DNA of 64,000 bases, from assembly GCF_000152725.1 (NCBI RefSeq), contig NZ_AAMO01000009.1, forward strand, positions 124,001 through 188,000, in the 5' to 3' direction. The translations under genes and the position numbers were made by a program. The notes beneath the pieces were generated by a model. The model was not told the DNA's origin and did not search any database. It saw nothing but the letters and a program-made list of their open reading frames with translations. Source of the stretch: Pseudooceanicola batsensis HTCC2597. GTDB lineage: Bacteria; Pseudomonadota; Alphaproteobacteria; Rhodobacterales; Rhodobacteraceae. Position 1 is the first letter of the stretch. The number at the start of each line of letters is the position of its first letter. Shown piece by piece: positions 9,303 to 17,817 of the stretch.

Positions 9303-10289
9303 TCAGGCGCGAATGCGGCGCGCATAGATGTCGAGTGCGACGGCGGCGATGACGATGAAGCCTTTTACGACCTGCTGAACATTCGTGTTGATGGCGAGGC
9401 TGTCGAAAACGTTCGTGAGCGTCGCGATGATGAGCAGACCGATTGCTGTGCGCCAAATTGCGCCCTCTCCGCCAAGAAGAGAGGTGCCGCCGATTACTAC
9501 AACGGCGATTGCGTCGAGCGCGAGGGAGCCGCCCATGTCCGCCTGGCCGACACCCAGGCGCGAGGCGAGGATCATGCCGCCCAGCCCGGAACACACGCCG
9601 GTCAGCGCATAGGTGGAGCCGCGGATCAGATCGACGCGGATGCCCGAAAGCCGGGCGGCTTCCTCGTTTCCACCTAGAGCATAGAGCGAGCGACCGTAGA
9701 CAGTGCGCGACAGAACGAAAGCTCCGACGAGGAAGATCACCAGCAGGAGCCAGATCGAGATCGGCCAGCCCAGAAAGCGCCCGGTGCCGAGTATGATGAA
9801 GTCGAAGTGGTCGGGCACCTGCGGCGCGGAATTGGAGTATAGAAACGCAGCGCCACCAAAGACCGACCCTGTACCCAGGGTTGCCACGAAAGGGTTCACA
9901 TTGAGCTTTGTCACGATGAAGCCGTTGATCGCGCCGCAAATGAAGGTCACCACGATGACGGTTAGTGCCGCGCCCCAGAGGCCGAAGGGATCTGCCCGAT
10001 TGGCGAAGATCACTGCGCCAAGAGCGAAGATCGAGGCGACTGACAGGTCGAATCCCCGGGAGATCAAAACGAATGTCATCGCTACTGATACGATGCCCAA
10101 GGGCGCTGATTGGCTTAGGATATTTTGGACGTTGCGAAGTGCGAAGAGCCCCGGATAAGCGATAACGCCGAAGACCAAAAGTAAGCAAAAAGCCCATACG
10201 ACACCGTATTGAAGTACGAGGTCACGATTAAGGTACTGGCGCAGGCCACCGCTTCCGGTGGATTGCGGGGAGGACGCCTTAGCTTGCAT
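9303..10289 (-). CDS. ABC transporter permease, ribose/sugar type (RbsC family)
   Basis: 328 residues from the ATG at 10289, preceded by GGAG eight bases upstream; an earlier in-frame start lies deep in the ATPase gene. Multiple hydrophobic helices and the family signature near the C-terminus (GAIWRTAIGLLIIATLTNVF) mark a BPD_transp_2 permease, the homodimeric membrane pore of RbsABC-type importers. Its start overlaps the ATPase stop by 11 bases, so the two are translationally coupled. Together with the ATPase and the binding protein it forms a complete importer, normally for pentoses, sugar alcohols or nucleoside-like compounds. Confidence 0.93.
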   Translation of the reverse strand: MQAKASSPQSTGSGGLRQYLNRDLVLQYGVVWAFCLLLVFGVIAYPGLFALRNVQNILSQSAPLGIVSVAMTFVLISRGFDLSVASIFALGAVIFANRADPFGLWGAALTVIVVTFICGAINGFIVTKLNVNPFVATLGTGSVFGGAAFLYSNSAPQVPDHFDFIILGTGRFLGWPISIWLLLVIFLVGAFVLSRTVYGRSLYALGGNEEAARLSGIRVDLIRGSTYALTGVCSGLGGMILASRLGVGQADMGGSLALDAIAVVVIGGTSLLGGEGAIWRTAIGLLIIATLTNVFDSLAINTNVQQVVKGFIVIAAVALDIYARRIRA

Positions 10290-11841
10290 TTTTTTCGACT
10301 CCGAAGGCTGAATTGAGGATGTCGGACACAGCGACGGGACCGGCGGACTGGTCGAGTTCATCGACGAGGTGTCCGTGGGCCATTACCAGGATGCGATTGC
10401 TGATCTGGATCACCTCCTCGAGATCTGAGGAGACCACGATGATCCCGACACCCTCATCGGCGAGTTTGCGCAGGGTGCCCATGATCTCGTCCTTGGCGCC
10501 GATGTCGATGCCACGGGTGGGTTCATCAACCATCAGGACGCGCGGGTTACAGAAGCGCGCCTTGCCGAGCAGAACTTTCTGCTGGTTGCCACCTGACAAG
10601 TTGCGAACGGTAGTGCCGACGCGATCGGCGGAATAACCGAACTCAGCTGCAATCTCGCGACTCGTGGCGGCAATTTTGCGCTCTGAAAGAACGCCGCCAC
10701 GCATCACCTCGCCCATGTTCGACATCACGATGTTGTCGGCGGCGCGCATTCCCAGGACCAGCCCCTGGCTCTTGCGGTCTTCCGGCACAAAGGCGATGCC
10801 ATGCTTGATCGCGTGGCGGGGCCGGCGGGGCCATGGTACTTGGCGGCCCTCGACGAACAGTTCGCCGCGCGACATCGGCTCGACCCCTGCGATAGAGCGT
10901 AGCAAAGAGGACCGTCCGGCTCCCACCAGACCACCGATCCCGAGGATTTCGCCCGCTTTGAGCTCGAGCGAGATGGCTTCGCAAGCCCCGGGCAGGGTAA
11001 CGCCCTTCGCGTTCAGAAGGGGCGGGGTTCCGGGTGCGGGTGCTGCGCGCTCGACCCGGCGGTACTCTGTCACTTCGTGCCCCACCATCGAGCGCACCAT
11101 CGAGGCCTTGGTCCACTCTGTGCGCGGGCCGGTGGCTGAAAGCTTGCCATCGCGGAAGACCGTGATCGTGTCTGCGATGTGTAGCACTTCCTCGAGGTTG
11201 TGGCTGACGAAGACCATCGTGGTTCCCTGTTCGCGAAGTTGTTCCATTACTTGAAACAGGCCCTCGCGCTCTGGCGGGGCGAGCGAGGTGGTAGGCTCGT
11301 CGAACAGAAGCAGCTCCGCGCCCGACCGTGCTCCTCGCATGATCTCGAGCATCTGCTGGTCAGCGGTAGAGAGTGCTCCTGCGGGCGTGTCGGGGTCAAT
11401 GCTCACATCAAAGCGATCGCGCAGTTCGAGGAATTCCTCGCGCATTCGCCGCTCGCTCAGAAGTCCACGCTTCGCGTAAGGCTGGCCCAGGAAGACATTA
11501 GCAACGGCCGAGAGGCGTGGAACGATTGTCAGCTCTTGGTAGATCGCGCCAATACCGAGTCGGCGCGCTTCACGCGGGCTTCCGAAGACATGCGGTTGCC
11601 CGAATATCTCGACCTCGCCCTCGCTTGGCACAACGCGCCCGGCGAGAACGCCGAGAAAGGTCGATTTTCCTGCGCCATTTTCGCCCACGAGAGCGTGGAT
11701 TTTGCCCTGTTCGGCTTCCAGCTCTATCTGGTCAAGTGCCAGCGTCCCGCCGAACCGCTTGGTGACTTGGGTTGCGCGGAAGGCGGCTCTTTCGGCGCCA
11801 GCGACGGTCTTACGGGGGCGATCAAGTGTCGTGTCGCTCAA
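10279..11841 (-). CDS. ABC transporter ATP-binding protein, ribose/sugar type (RbsA family, two ABC domains)
   Basis: 520 residues from a TTG at 11841 with a strong AGGAAAGGA seven bases upstream; the open frame extends further but has no ribosome site and no family similarity there. Domain 1 has Walker A GENGAGKST, signature LSTADQQ and Walker B LLLFDEP. Domain 2 has the usual degenerate Walker A GLVGAGRSS, signature LSGGNQQKV and LMVDEPTRGID. This tandem architecture is diagnostic of the CUT2 sugar importer class. It is 177 bases from the binding-protein stop; that gap holds a hairpin and a 17-base repeat also found before the binding protein. Confidence 0.95.
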   Translation of the reverse strand: MSDTTLDRPRKTVAGAERAAFRATQVTKRFGGTLALDQIELEAEQGKIHALVGENGAGKSTFLGVLAGRVVPSEGEVEIFGQPHVFGSPREARRLGIGAIYQELTIVPRLSAVANVFLGQPYAKRGLLSERRMREEFLELRDRFDVSIDPDTPAGALSTADQQMLEIMRGARSGAELLLFDEPTTSLAPPEREGLFQVMEQLREQGTTMVFVSHNLEEVLHIADTITVFRDGKLSATGPRTEWTKASMVRSMVGHEVTEYRRVERAAPAPGTPPLLNAKGVTLPGACEAISLELKAGEILGIGGLVGAGRSSLLRSIAGVEPMSRGELFVEGRQVPWPRRPRHAIKHGIAFVPEDRKSQGLVLGMRAADNIVMSNMGEVMRGGVLSERKIAATSREIAAEFGYSADRVGTTVRNLSGGNQQKVLLGKARFCNPRVLMVDEPTRGIDIGAKDEIMGTLRKLADEGVGIIVVSSDLEEVIQISNRILVMAHGHLVDELDQSAGPVAVSDILNSAFGVEKNAS

Positions 11842-11920
11842 GATCCTGTCCTTTCCTCGACATTGCCGACGTTGACAATGGGAGCCTTCCCGCTGGTACC
11901 AGCCTGCGGGACGCGCATAG

Positions 11921-11937
11921 TTGACAGCAGAGCACAA
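11921..11937. promoter_or_regulatory. 17-base repeat, copy A (TTGACAGCAGAGCACAA)
   Basis: TTGACAGCAGAGCACAA on the plus strand, 80 bases upstream of the TTG start of the ABC ATPase. It matches copy B at 13135-13151 in 16 of 17 bases and has the same orientation and a similar distance to the downstream start. A regulator-binding site, or a duplicated promoter element, is the likely explanation. Confidence 0.5.
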
Positions 11938-11969
11938 ATTTTTTTGGCGGCCACGCGAACACAAAAAGG

Positions 11970-11989
11970 CCGCGGCAAGATTGCCGCGG
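11970..11989 (-). terminator. Stem-loop with T-run after the binding-protein gene (attenuator)
   Basis: Perfect 9-bp inverted repeat CCGCGGCAA / TTGCCGCGG with a 2-base centre, followed on the minus strand by CCTTTTTGTG. It lies 30 bases past the binding-protein stop, between it and the ATPase gene. Such hairpins often allow more binding protein than membrane components to be made. Confidence 0.7.
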
Positions 11990-12018
11990 GCAGGGTGGGT
12001 ACCGATCGCGGAAGTGGA

Positions 12019-13065
12019 TCAGTACTGAGCTTCATTCTCGCCCACGTTTTCCGGCGTGATGGCCATGGTTTCAGTCATGGTAAAACGCGGTACTTCTTCG
12101 CCTTCCCAAGCCGCGCCCAACTGCTTGATGGCGGTGTAGGTCTCGGCATAGGGCTCGATGGTACGGGTGCGTTCGATCCAGCCGCGGTCGACTGCTTCGA
12201 AGGCCCACTTGTTGCCGCCGCTATCGTAGATCTTCAGCGTGTTGAGCACGCCGGTCTGACGCGCAGCCTGCACGGCACCACGGGTCATGTCGGAATAGTT
12301 CGAGATGAAGATGTCGAGGTCCGGGTTGGCCTGGAAAAGCGGCAGCGTCTTCTCATTGCCCTGCAGCACGGAATAGTCGGTTCGCACCGTCGCGATGACC
12401 TCGAATTCCGGATATTCTTCCTGAACATCCTCGATGGCGAGGTCGGTGTTGATGGTATTTGAGTTCAGGTCCGGACCGGTCAGGACTGCCACTTTCTGCG
12501 GCCCCGGGTTTTCCTCGGCGATCGAGAAAATCCAGTCGCGGAAGGCCGCGCGACCCTGAGTGCCACCGACAAAATTCAGTGTCCCGGGCGCCCAGAGTTC
12601 CTTGCCCTCGTTGGTGCCTCTGTCACAAAGCGGCTGGTTGACTACCGCGACAAGCACACCTTCCTCGGCGGCGGTCTCAGTCATGATCTGGCAGGCTTGG
12701 TTGCCGTCGTTCATCTCGGCGAGAATGGCGTTGAACTGGTTTCCAGAGATGATGTTTTGCGCCTGGTTGTACTGCTTCGTGGGGCTCCAGTTCGGATCGA
12801 ATACGCTCAGTTCGGCGCCGATCTCCTCTGCTGCGTCCTTCGCGCCTTGGACTTGTGCTTGGAGGTGGGTGTTGTTTGTTGCCGCGATCATGAAGGCGAT
12901 CTTGAGCGGCTCGCAACCGCCCATCAGCGGTTCGTCGAGGCCGATGTCGATGGGGTGCGGTTCACAGTTATCGTCCTGCGCGTCGGCGGGGATGGCCAGG
13001 AAGGCCGTCGCGGCGGCGGCGGCCACGCCGGGCCAAAGCATGCGTGTCTTACCAGTAGTGGGCAT
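12019..13065 (-). CDS. ABC transporter periplasmic substrate-binding protein, RbsB type
   Basis: 348 residues from the ATG at 13065, chosen because AAAGGAG lies seven bases upstream and a signal peptide follows at once (RMLWPGVAAAAATAFLAIPADAQ, cleavage probably after ADA). The mature protein has the Peripla_BP_4 fold (LKIAFMIAATNNTHLQAQVQ, then VFDPNWSPTKQ, QNIISGNQFNAILAEMNDGN, VLTGPDLNSNT). It is first in the operon of ATPase, permease, deacetylase and acylase. Extra Cys residues near the mature N-terminus (DNCEPHP and GGCEP) may form a disulfide. The ligand may be an N-acylated sugar or amide given the two hydrolases, but this is inference. Confidence 0.92.
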   Translation of the reverse strand: MPTTGKTRMLWPGVAAAAATAFLAIPADAQDDNCEPHPIDIGLDEPLMGGCEPLKIAFMIAATNNTHLQAQVQGAKDAAEEIGAELSVFDPNWSPTKQYNQAQNIISGNQFNAILAEMNDGNQACQIMTETAAEEGVLVAVVNQPLCDRGTNEGKELWAPGTLNFVGGTQGRAAFRDWIFSIAEENPGPQKVAVLTGPDLNSNTINTDLAIEDVQEEYPEFEVIATVRTDYSVLQGNEKTLPLFQANPDLDIFISNYSDMTRGAVQAARQTGVLNTLKIYDSGGNKWAFEAVDRGWIERTRTIEPYAETYTAIKQLGAAWEGEEVPRFTMTETMAITPENVGENEAQY

Positions 13066-13134
13066 CGTGTCGCTCCTTTGTGTCGAGTCATCCAAATTCT
13101 GCGCCGAGTGTGGGCGATGATTAGCCCAAGTCGT

Positions 13135-13151
13135 TTGACAGCAGGGCACAA
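13135..13151. promoter_or_regulatory. 17-base repeat, copy B (TTGACAGCAGGGCACAA)
   Basis: TTGACAGCAGGGCACAA, 70 bases upstream of the binding-protein start in the divergent intergenic region, 16 of 17 identical to the copy at 11921-11937. It is also placed to act on the AraC-type gene on the other strand. GGCAC...GTGCC at 13145-13167 forms a weak surrounding inverted repeat. Confidence 0.5.
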
Positions 13152-13314
13152 TCTGCTCGGTCGTGCCTCTCGCGGGGGTCGGTAGTTCTACGTATTTTGG
13201 TGCATCCGCTCTCAAGCGAGCTTGTCTCTCATCCTGCCACGCGGCGTTCGTGTCGCTGCCTGGCACCGGCCGGTCCACCAGCCTCAGGGCGTGCGGAGCG
13301 GGGAAGGAGGAGAG

Positions 13315-14292
13315 ATGGAAGCCAAGAGATGCCCGGTGCCGGTGCGCACGCGCCCGGTACTGTTAAAGACTGGGGGCGCTTCGATTGATAGCCCCGCCGC
13401 GTGGCGCGCACTCGAAGATCGAGCTCGTCGCGAGTATCGGCCCACGCTAGGGCTCGAGATCGGTGAGGCCGCGGGAGATGACGAGCATTTTCCTCCGTGG
13501 ACAAATGCAGCGTCCCTGCGAATGGGCCTTGAGGAACTTGCTCGAAGCGCCGCCGCGCGTCGTCCTTGGGAGGCTCTCTCGCTTCATCGAGAGGAGGATG
13601 TATGGGCCCTGCGCCGCCGTTTCCTGGATGGGCGAGCTTTGCGCCGCCGGCAGGAGTCGGAGCTGGCCCTGACCGCGCTAAAGCGGCATCTGCAGAGGGT
13701 GCTGGGAAGCGGCTGGCGTCCCGTCGAAATTCATTTCCAGCACGCGCGCCCGACGAATTGCGGCGCACACGAGGCCACCTTTAATTGCCCTGTCTTGTTC
13801 GGTCAGCAGAGCGATGCGATCTATTTAGGCGCTCGTGCGATCGGAACTCCGGTAAAAGGGTTCTCCGAGGCGCGGGGAGGGAGGCGTCCGCTGCAATCGC
13901 GTCCGGTATTGTCGTTAAAGGGGCGCGTTATGGCGGAGATTCGAGCTGAGCTTTCGGCCGGGTATCCCAAGCTGGAGGACGTGGCGGAGGCACTGGGGAC
14001 CTCGCCTTGGACGCTGCAGCGGCGGCTCGCGAAGCAAGGCGCTGTATTTTCCGAGCTCGTGGACGAGACGCGCCGAGAACTGACGCTGATTTATCTAGCG
14101 GAGCAACACCTCGGCCTTTCCGAGGTCGCCGAGATGCTGGGTTACTCAGAGCTGAGCGCTTTTTCCCGGGTTTGTCGCCGCTGGTTCGGCGCACCGCCTT
14201 CGCGTCTGAGAGATGGACCGCTTGGCCAGGCGGGTCAGGGCCAGGAGAAATTGATAGAGACCGCCTCGACGGAGGCAAGCGAATGGACATGA
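13315..14292 (+). CDS. AraC-family transcriptional regulator (arabinose-binding-like N-domain)
   Basis: 325 residues from the ATG at 13315, directly preceded by AAGGAGGAGAG. Residues about 213-300 hold the double HTH: YPKLEDVAEALGTSPWTLQRRL for the first and LGLSEVAEMLGYSELSAFSR for the second, ending with the usual RRWFG. The N-terminal domain matches the ArgR/OruR-like AraC group rather than cupin AraC proteins. It is divergent from the sugar-type transporter operon and overlaps the first SDR gene by 10 bases, so it probably regulates one or both. The effector is unknown. Confidence 0.87.
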   Translation: MEAKRCPVPVRTRPVLLKTGGASIDSPAAWRALEDRARREYRPTLGLEIGEAAGDDEHFPPWTNAASLRMGLEELARSAAARRPWEALSLHREEDVWALRRRFLDGRALRRRQESELALTALKRHLQRVLGSGWRPVEIHFQHARPTNCGAHEATFNCPVLFGQQSDAIYLGARAIGTPVKGFSEARGGRRPLQSRPVLSLKGRVMAEIRAELSAGYPKLEDVAEALGTSPWTLQRRLAKQGAVFSELVDETRRELTLIYLAEQHLGLSEVAEMLGYSELSAFSRVCRRWFGAPPSRLRDGPLGQAGQGQEKLIETASTEASEWT

Positions 14293-15008
14293 AGGGCAAG
14301 AGGGCGCTGGTTACAGGAGCTTATCGCGGGATCGGACAGGCATGTGCCGAGGCGTTGGCCATGGCGGGCGCGCGGGTCATCGCCACCGATGTGATCGAGG
14401 AGGAGCCCTCGTTCTCCGCACCGGGTGTAGACTATCGCGTGCTCGACGTGGCGAAGGAGGCGAGTTGGGACGCACTTGACGAAGACCTGCGCGAAGAAGG
14501 CGCTAGCTTGGACGCGCTGGTATGTGCAGCGGGCATCGCTCCCAGCAAGGCTGGCGCGCACGACATCAAGATGACGGATTGGGACCAGATTCTCGGCGTG
14601 AACCAGACCGGTGTAATGCTGGGAATGCGCATGGCTACGGCATTGATGTTGGACCGTGGGCCGCTGTCCATAGTTAATATTGCTTCGATCTGGGGGATGG
14701 TAGGTGGTGCCGGGCAAATCGCTTATCACGCGAGCAAGGGCGCGGTCATAAACATGACTCGCAACGTTGCGATCACCTATGCCGAACGCGGCGTTCGCGC
14801 CAACTGCATCTGTCCCGGGCTGATCGATACCGAGATGGTGCGGGTCCAACCAGCCGAGATGAATGAGGTCACGCGCATGATGACCCCGATGAAACGCGCT
14901 GCTGATCCTAGCGAGGTGGCGCAGGTGGCGCTTTTCCTGGCATCCGACGCGGCCAGCTTCGTAACCGGAGCAGTGCTGCCGGTTGATGGCGGGTTTACGG
15001 CGCAATGA
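14283..15008 (+). CDS. Short-chain dehydrogenase/reductase (SDR)
   Basis: 241 residues. NAD(P)-binding TGAYRGIG near residue 11, a CAAG replacing the usual NNAG, and the catalytic Ser (NIASIWG) with YHASK place it among classical SDRs. The C-terminus (ASDAASFVTGAVLPVDGGF) is standard. Start ATG 14283 overlaps the AraC stop by 10 bases; an alternative ATG at 14289 would give ATGA coupling. It overlaps the next SDR by 4 bases. The pair probably oxidises a hydroxyl of the compound handled by this region; no substrate can be named. Confidence 0.9.
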   Translation: MDMKGKRALVTGAYRGIGQACAEALAMAGARVIATDVIEEEPSFSAPGVDYRVLDVAKEASWDALDEDLREEGASLDALVCAAGIAPSKAGAHDIKMTDWDQILGVNQTGVMLGMRMATALMLDRGPLSIVNIASIWGMVGGAGQIAYHASKGAVINMTRNVAITYAERGVRANCICPGLIDTEMVRVQPAEMNEVTRMMTPMKRAADPSEVAQVALFLASDAASFVTGAVLPVDGGFTAQ

Positions 15009-15751
15009 GGGAGAGGGTGATGATCGAAGAAGCCAGTTATCCCTCGCTTTCGGGACGCACTGCGTTGGTAACGGGCGCTGCTGGAGGGATCGGCCAGGCT
15101 ATTTGTCAAAGGCTGGCGGGACAGGGGGTCACTCTTTACGCCGGTGATCTGAAGCAGGTTTCAATACCGACGTTAGACGGGCTGATTTCGCTGGAGCTTG
15201 ATGTCACCAGTACAGAGGACTGGGCTGCGGCCGCCGAACGTATTCGTGCCGATGGCCGGGTGCTCGACATCTTGGTAAACAACGCGGGAATTTACGCCCC
15301 GGCGTCACTTGAGAACGAGACCGGGGACGGGTTTCGTCGGCTGACTGACATCAACCAGTTCGGCGTTTTCTGGGGAATGAAGAGTGCCGCGCCGCTGATG
15401 CCTGAAGGAGGGGCAATCGTGAACCTTTCCTCCATCGGTGGGATGGTGGGCTATAACGGGACGTTTGGGTACGCGGCTTCAAAATGGGCGGTCCGGGGGA
15501 TGACCCGCTCTGCCGCTCGAGAACTTGCGCCAAGGAGAATTCGGGTGAACAGTATCTGCCCCGGTGTAATCGACACGCCGATGTTTTATGAAAACGATCC
15601 GGCACAGCTCGCGACTTTTCGCGAGACGGTCCCATTGGGAAACCTCGGAAAACCCGAGGACATCGCGAATGCGGTTGCATTCCTGGCGAGCGACGAGGCT
15701 GGGTACATTACCGGCACTGACCTGTTGGTGGATGGCGGTATGCTCGCTTAG
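15005..15751 (+). CDS. Short-chain dehydrogenase/reductase (SDR)
   Basis: 248 residues; starts inside the previous stop codon (ATGA), with a possible alternative ATG at 15020. Classical SDR motifs: TGAAGGIG, NNAGIYAP, SSIGG with catalytic YAASK, PG motif and LASDEAGYITGTDLLVDGG. It differs clearly from the preceding SDR, so the pair is not a recent tandem duplication. Last gene of the AraC-SDR-SDR unit; the remnant of an IS256 element follows. Confidence 0.9.
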   Translation: MRERVMIEEASYPSLSGRTALVTGAAGGIGQAICQRLAGQGVTLYAGDLKQVSIPTLDGLISLELDVTSTEDWAAAAERIRADGRVLDILVNNAGIYAPASLENETGDGFRRLTDINQFGVFWGMKSAAPLMPEGGAIVNLSSIGGMVGYNGTFGYAASKWAVRGMTRSAARELAPRRIRVNSICPGVIDTPMFYENDPAQLATFRETVPLGNLGKPEDIANAVAFLASDEAGYITGTDLLVDGGMLA

Positions 15752-15933
15752 CGCGAGTGCCGAGATGCAAACTGGCACGATTTGGCGTTGTGCGGTGCGA
15801 TGAACAGCCGAGCCCGAACAGGCGGCACCAAAGGGCCAGCCAGAAGGAGATGGTGGGGCGATCTGCTGCAATTGCCCGGTGCCGCTCTCCATGCGGGAGA
15901 GACAGCCTGTAAGATCGGCCCGAGGTAGCGTCC

Positions 15934-16764
15934 GAGGACGTGGTGTAATTTCAGCGCCGTCAACGGTGTAAACCCGGATGGCCATCGAGGTGTATGGTCG
16001 AGGTGAGTTTGACGACTTCAACCGCGGACCACACGGAGATCCCCGATGACCAAGACCAACATGGACCTATCCGAGCTTATGCAAAAGCACGATCAGGGCG
16101 ATCTGCTGCGGAGCATCGCCGAGGCCGTCCTTCAACTGATCATGGAGGCCGATGTCGACGGCCTGATCGGCGCCGGGCGCCATGAACGCAGCGGCGAGCG
16201 CACGACCTGGCGCAACGGGTATCGTGACCGCGCCTTGGCACGCTGAACCTTCGGGTGCCGAAGCTGTGGCAGGGCAGCTACTTCCCTGGCTTTCTCGAGG
16301 CCCGCAAAACGTCTGAACAGACGCTGGTGGCCGTGATCCAGGAGACTTGGATCGGCGGCGTCTCGACCCGCCGCGTCGATGAGCTGGTGCAGGCCATGGG
16401 TCTGAGCGGCATCTCCAAGAGCACGGTTTCGAAGCTCTGCAAGGACATCGACGGGCGGGTCGGCGAGTTCCTGAACCGCCCGCTGACCGGCGAGTGGCCC
16501 TACGTCTGGCTGGACGCCACCTATCTGAAGGTGCGCCAGGGCGGGCGGATCGTGCCGGTTGCAGCCATAATCGCCGTCGCGGCCAATACCGAGGGCCGCC
16601 GCGAGATCATCGGCCTGGGCATTGGGCCTTCCGGAGCCGAGACCTTCTGGCTCGAGTTCCTGCGGTCCCTCCGCGCCCGAGGTCTCGGAGGGGTCAAGCT
16701 TGTGGTCAGCGAGGCCCACACCGGCCTCAAGGCCGCCATCGCACGGGGCTTCGAGGCGACCTCT
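15934..16764 (+). mobile_element. Truncated IS256-family (Mutator) insertion sequence
   Basis: The left part of an IS256-type element. The left end is placed at about 15934, where GACGTGGTGTAATTTCAGCGCC and later GGTGTAAACCCGG resemble IS256-group termini (tentative). Similarity to the transposase stops near 16764, 20 bases before the stop codon of the convergent quinone oxidoreductase gene. The right end of the element is gone. From 15752 to 15933 I see no supported gene. Confidence 0.7.
16046..16764 (+). pseudogene. Truncated, frameshifted IS256 transposase
   Basis: The start (MTKTNMDLSELMQKHDQGD) and HERSGERTTWRNGYRDRA read in one frame to a stop at 16246. LGTLNLRVPKLWQGSYFPGF onward reads in another frame, with a short deletion at about 16234 removing the few residues that normally link the two. 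The catalytic region (VWLDATYLKVR, then LVVSEAHTGLKAAIARGF) is present up to the second DDE region, where VVSDAH of active enzymes reads VVSEAH. The C-terminal third is missing, so it is inactive. Confidence 0.9.
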
Positions 16765-16783
16765 CCGGTCATTCGGGGGCGGG

Positions 16784-17782
16784 TCAGTCCTGCAGGCAGT
16801 CCAATACGATCTTTCCCACAACGGTGTTGGTCTCGAGCCGCTCATGCGCCTCGGCTGCCCGCGCCAAGGGAAAGACCTCGGCGATCTGTGGACGCATCGG
16901 AGAGGTGGCGAAGAGCGGCCAGACTTGGTCCAGAAGCTCCCGCGCAATGGCGGCCTTCTCGGCGACCGGCCGGCCCCGCAGGGTGGAGCCGGTGATCATT
17001 GCCCGCTTGCGCATCATCAGCGCGATGTCGAGCGTGACCTCCCGCCCCGCCAGCGAGGCGATCGAGACCATGCGCCCCCGGTAGGCGAGGGCGCGCAGGT
17101 TCTCGGGAAAGAAGTCGCCCCCCCGCATGTCGAGGATGACATCAATTCCGGCACCCTCGGTCACCTCGAGCAGCCGATCGGCGAAATTCTCCTGCGTATA
17201 GTCGATGGCGACCTGGGCCCCGAGCGCGCGGCAGGCCTCGACCTTCTCGGGGCTGCGCGCGGTCGCAAAGACCCGCGCGCCAAGCGCCACGGCAAGCTGA
17301 ATGGCGGTCGTTCCGATGCCCGAAGATCCCCCGTGCACCAGCAGACTCTCGCCCCTTTTCAGCCCGCCGAGCTCGAAGACATTGGCCCAGACGGTGAAGA
17401 AGGTTTCTGGTAGGGCGGCGGCCTGCACCATGTCGAACCCCTCGGGCAGGGGCAGCACCTGTCCGGCCGGGACAGCCACGTATTCCGCGTAGCCGCCCCC
17501 GGCGACAAGCGCGCAGACCGCTTCCCCGGGGGAAAGGTGGGTCATCCCCTCGCCAAGCGCCTCGATGGTGCCCGCGACCTCGAGCCCGGGGATCTCGGTC
17601 ACGCCCGGTGGCGGCGGGTATGCCCCCCGTCGCTGCACCACGTCGGGCCGGTTTACCCCCGCAGCATGGACCCGGATGAGAACCTCTCCGGCGGCGGGGA
17701 CGGGCCGCGGTGCGGTCACGGGTTTTAGGACCTCGGGGCCGCCGAAGCCGTCGATGGTGATGTGGCGCATCGTTTCTGGCAT
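16784..17782 (-). CDS. NADPH:quinone oxidoreductase-like MDR (PIG3/QOR family)
   Basis: 332 residues; start ATG at 17782 with AGGA seven bases upstream. Zinc-free medium-chain reductase: MRHITIDGFGGPEVL at the start, AGVNRPDVVQRRG, PGLEVAG, and the nucleotide loop VHGGSSGIGTTAIQLA. Such enzymes reduce quinones or enoyl/enone compounds with NADPH in the cytoplasm. It is the last gene of the nine-gene minus-strand operon, 35 bases after the SDR. The IS256 fragment ends close behind its stop but the protein looks complete. Confidence 0.9.
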   Translation of the reverse strand: MPETMRHITIDGFGGPEVLKPVTAPRPVPAAGEVLIRVHAAGVNRPDVVQRRGAYPPPPGVTEIPGLEVAGTIEALGEGMTHLSPGEAVCALVAGGGYAEYVAVPAGQVLPLPEGFDMVQAAALPETFFTVWANVFELGGLKRGESLLVHGGSSGIGTTAIQLAVALGARVFATARSPEKVEACRALGAQVAIDYTQENFADRLLEVTEGAGIDVILDMRGGDFFPENLRALAYRGRMVSIASLAGREVTLDIALMMRKRAMITGSTLRGRPVAEKAAIARELLDQVWPLFATSPMRPQIAEVFPLARAAEAHERLETNTVVGKIVLDCLQD

Positions 17783-17817
17783 CTAAAATTCCTGTGGGTT
17801 GTAGTTCGCCGGGCCTC

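Noticed and set aside
15800..15928. Possible 42-codon small gene (starting MNSRARTGG) before the IS256 remnant
   Set aside because: No ribosome site, no recognisable similarity, and Arg-rich composition typical of a chance frame in GC-rich DNA.
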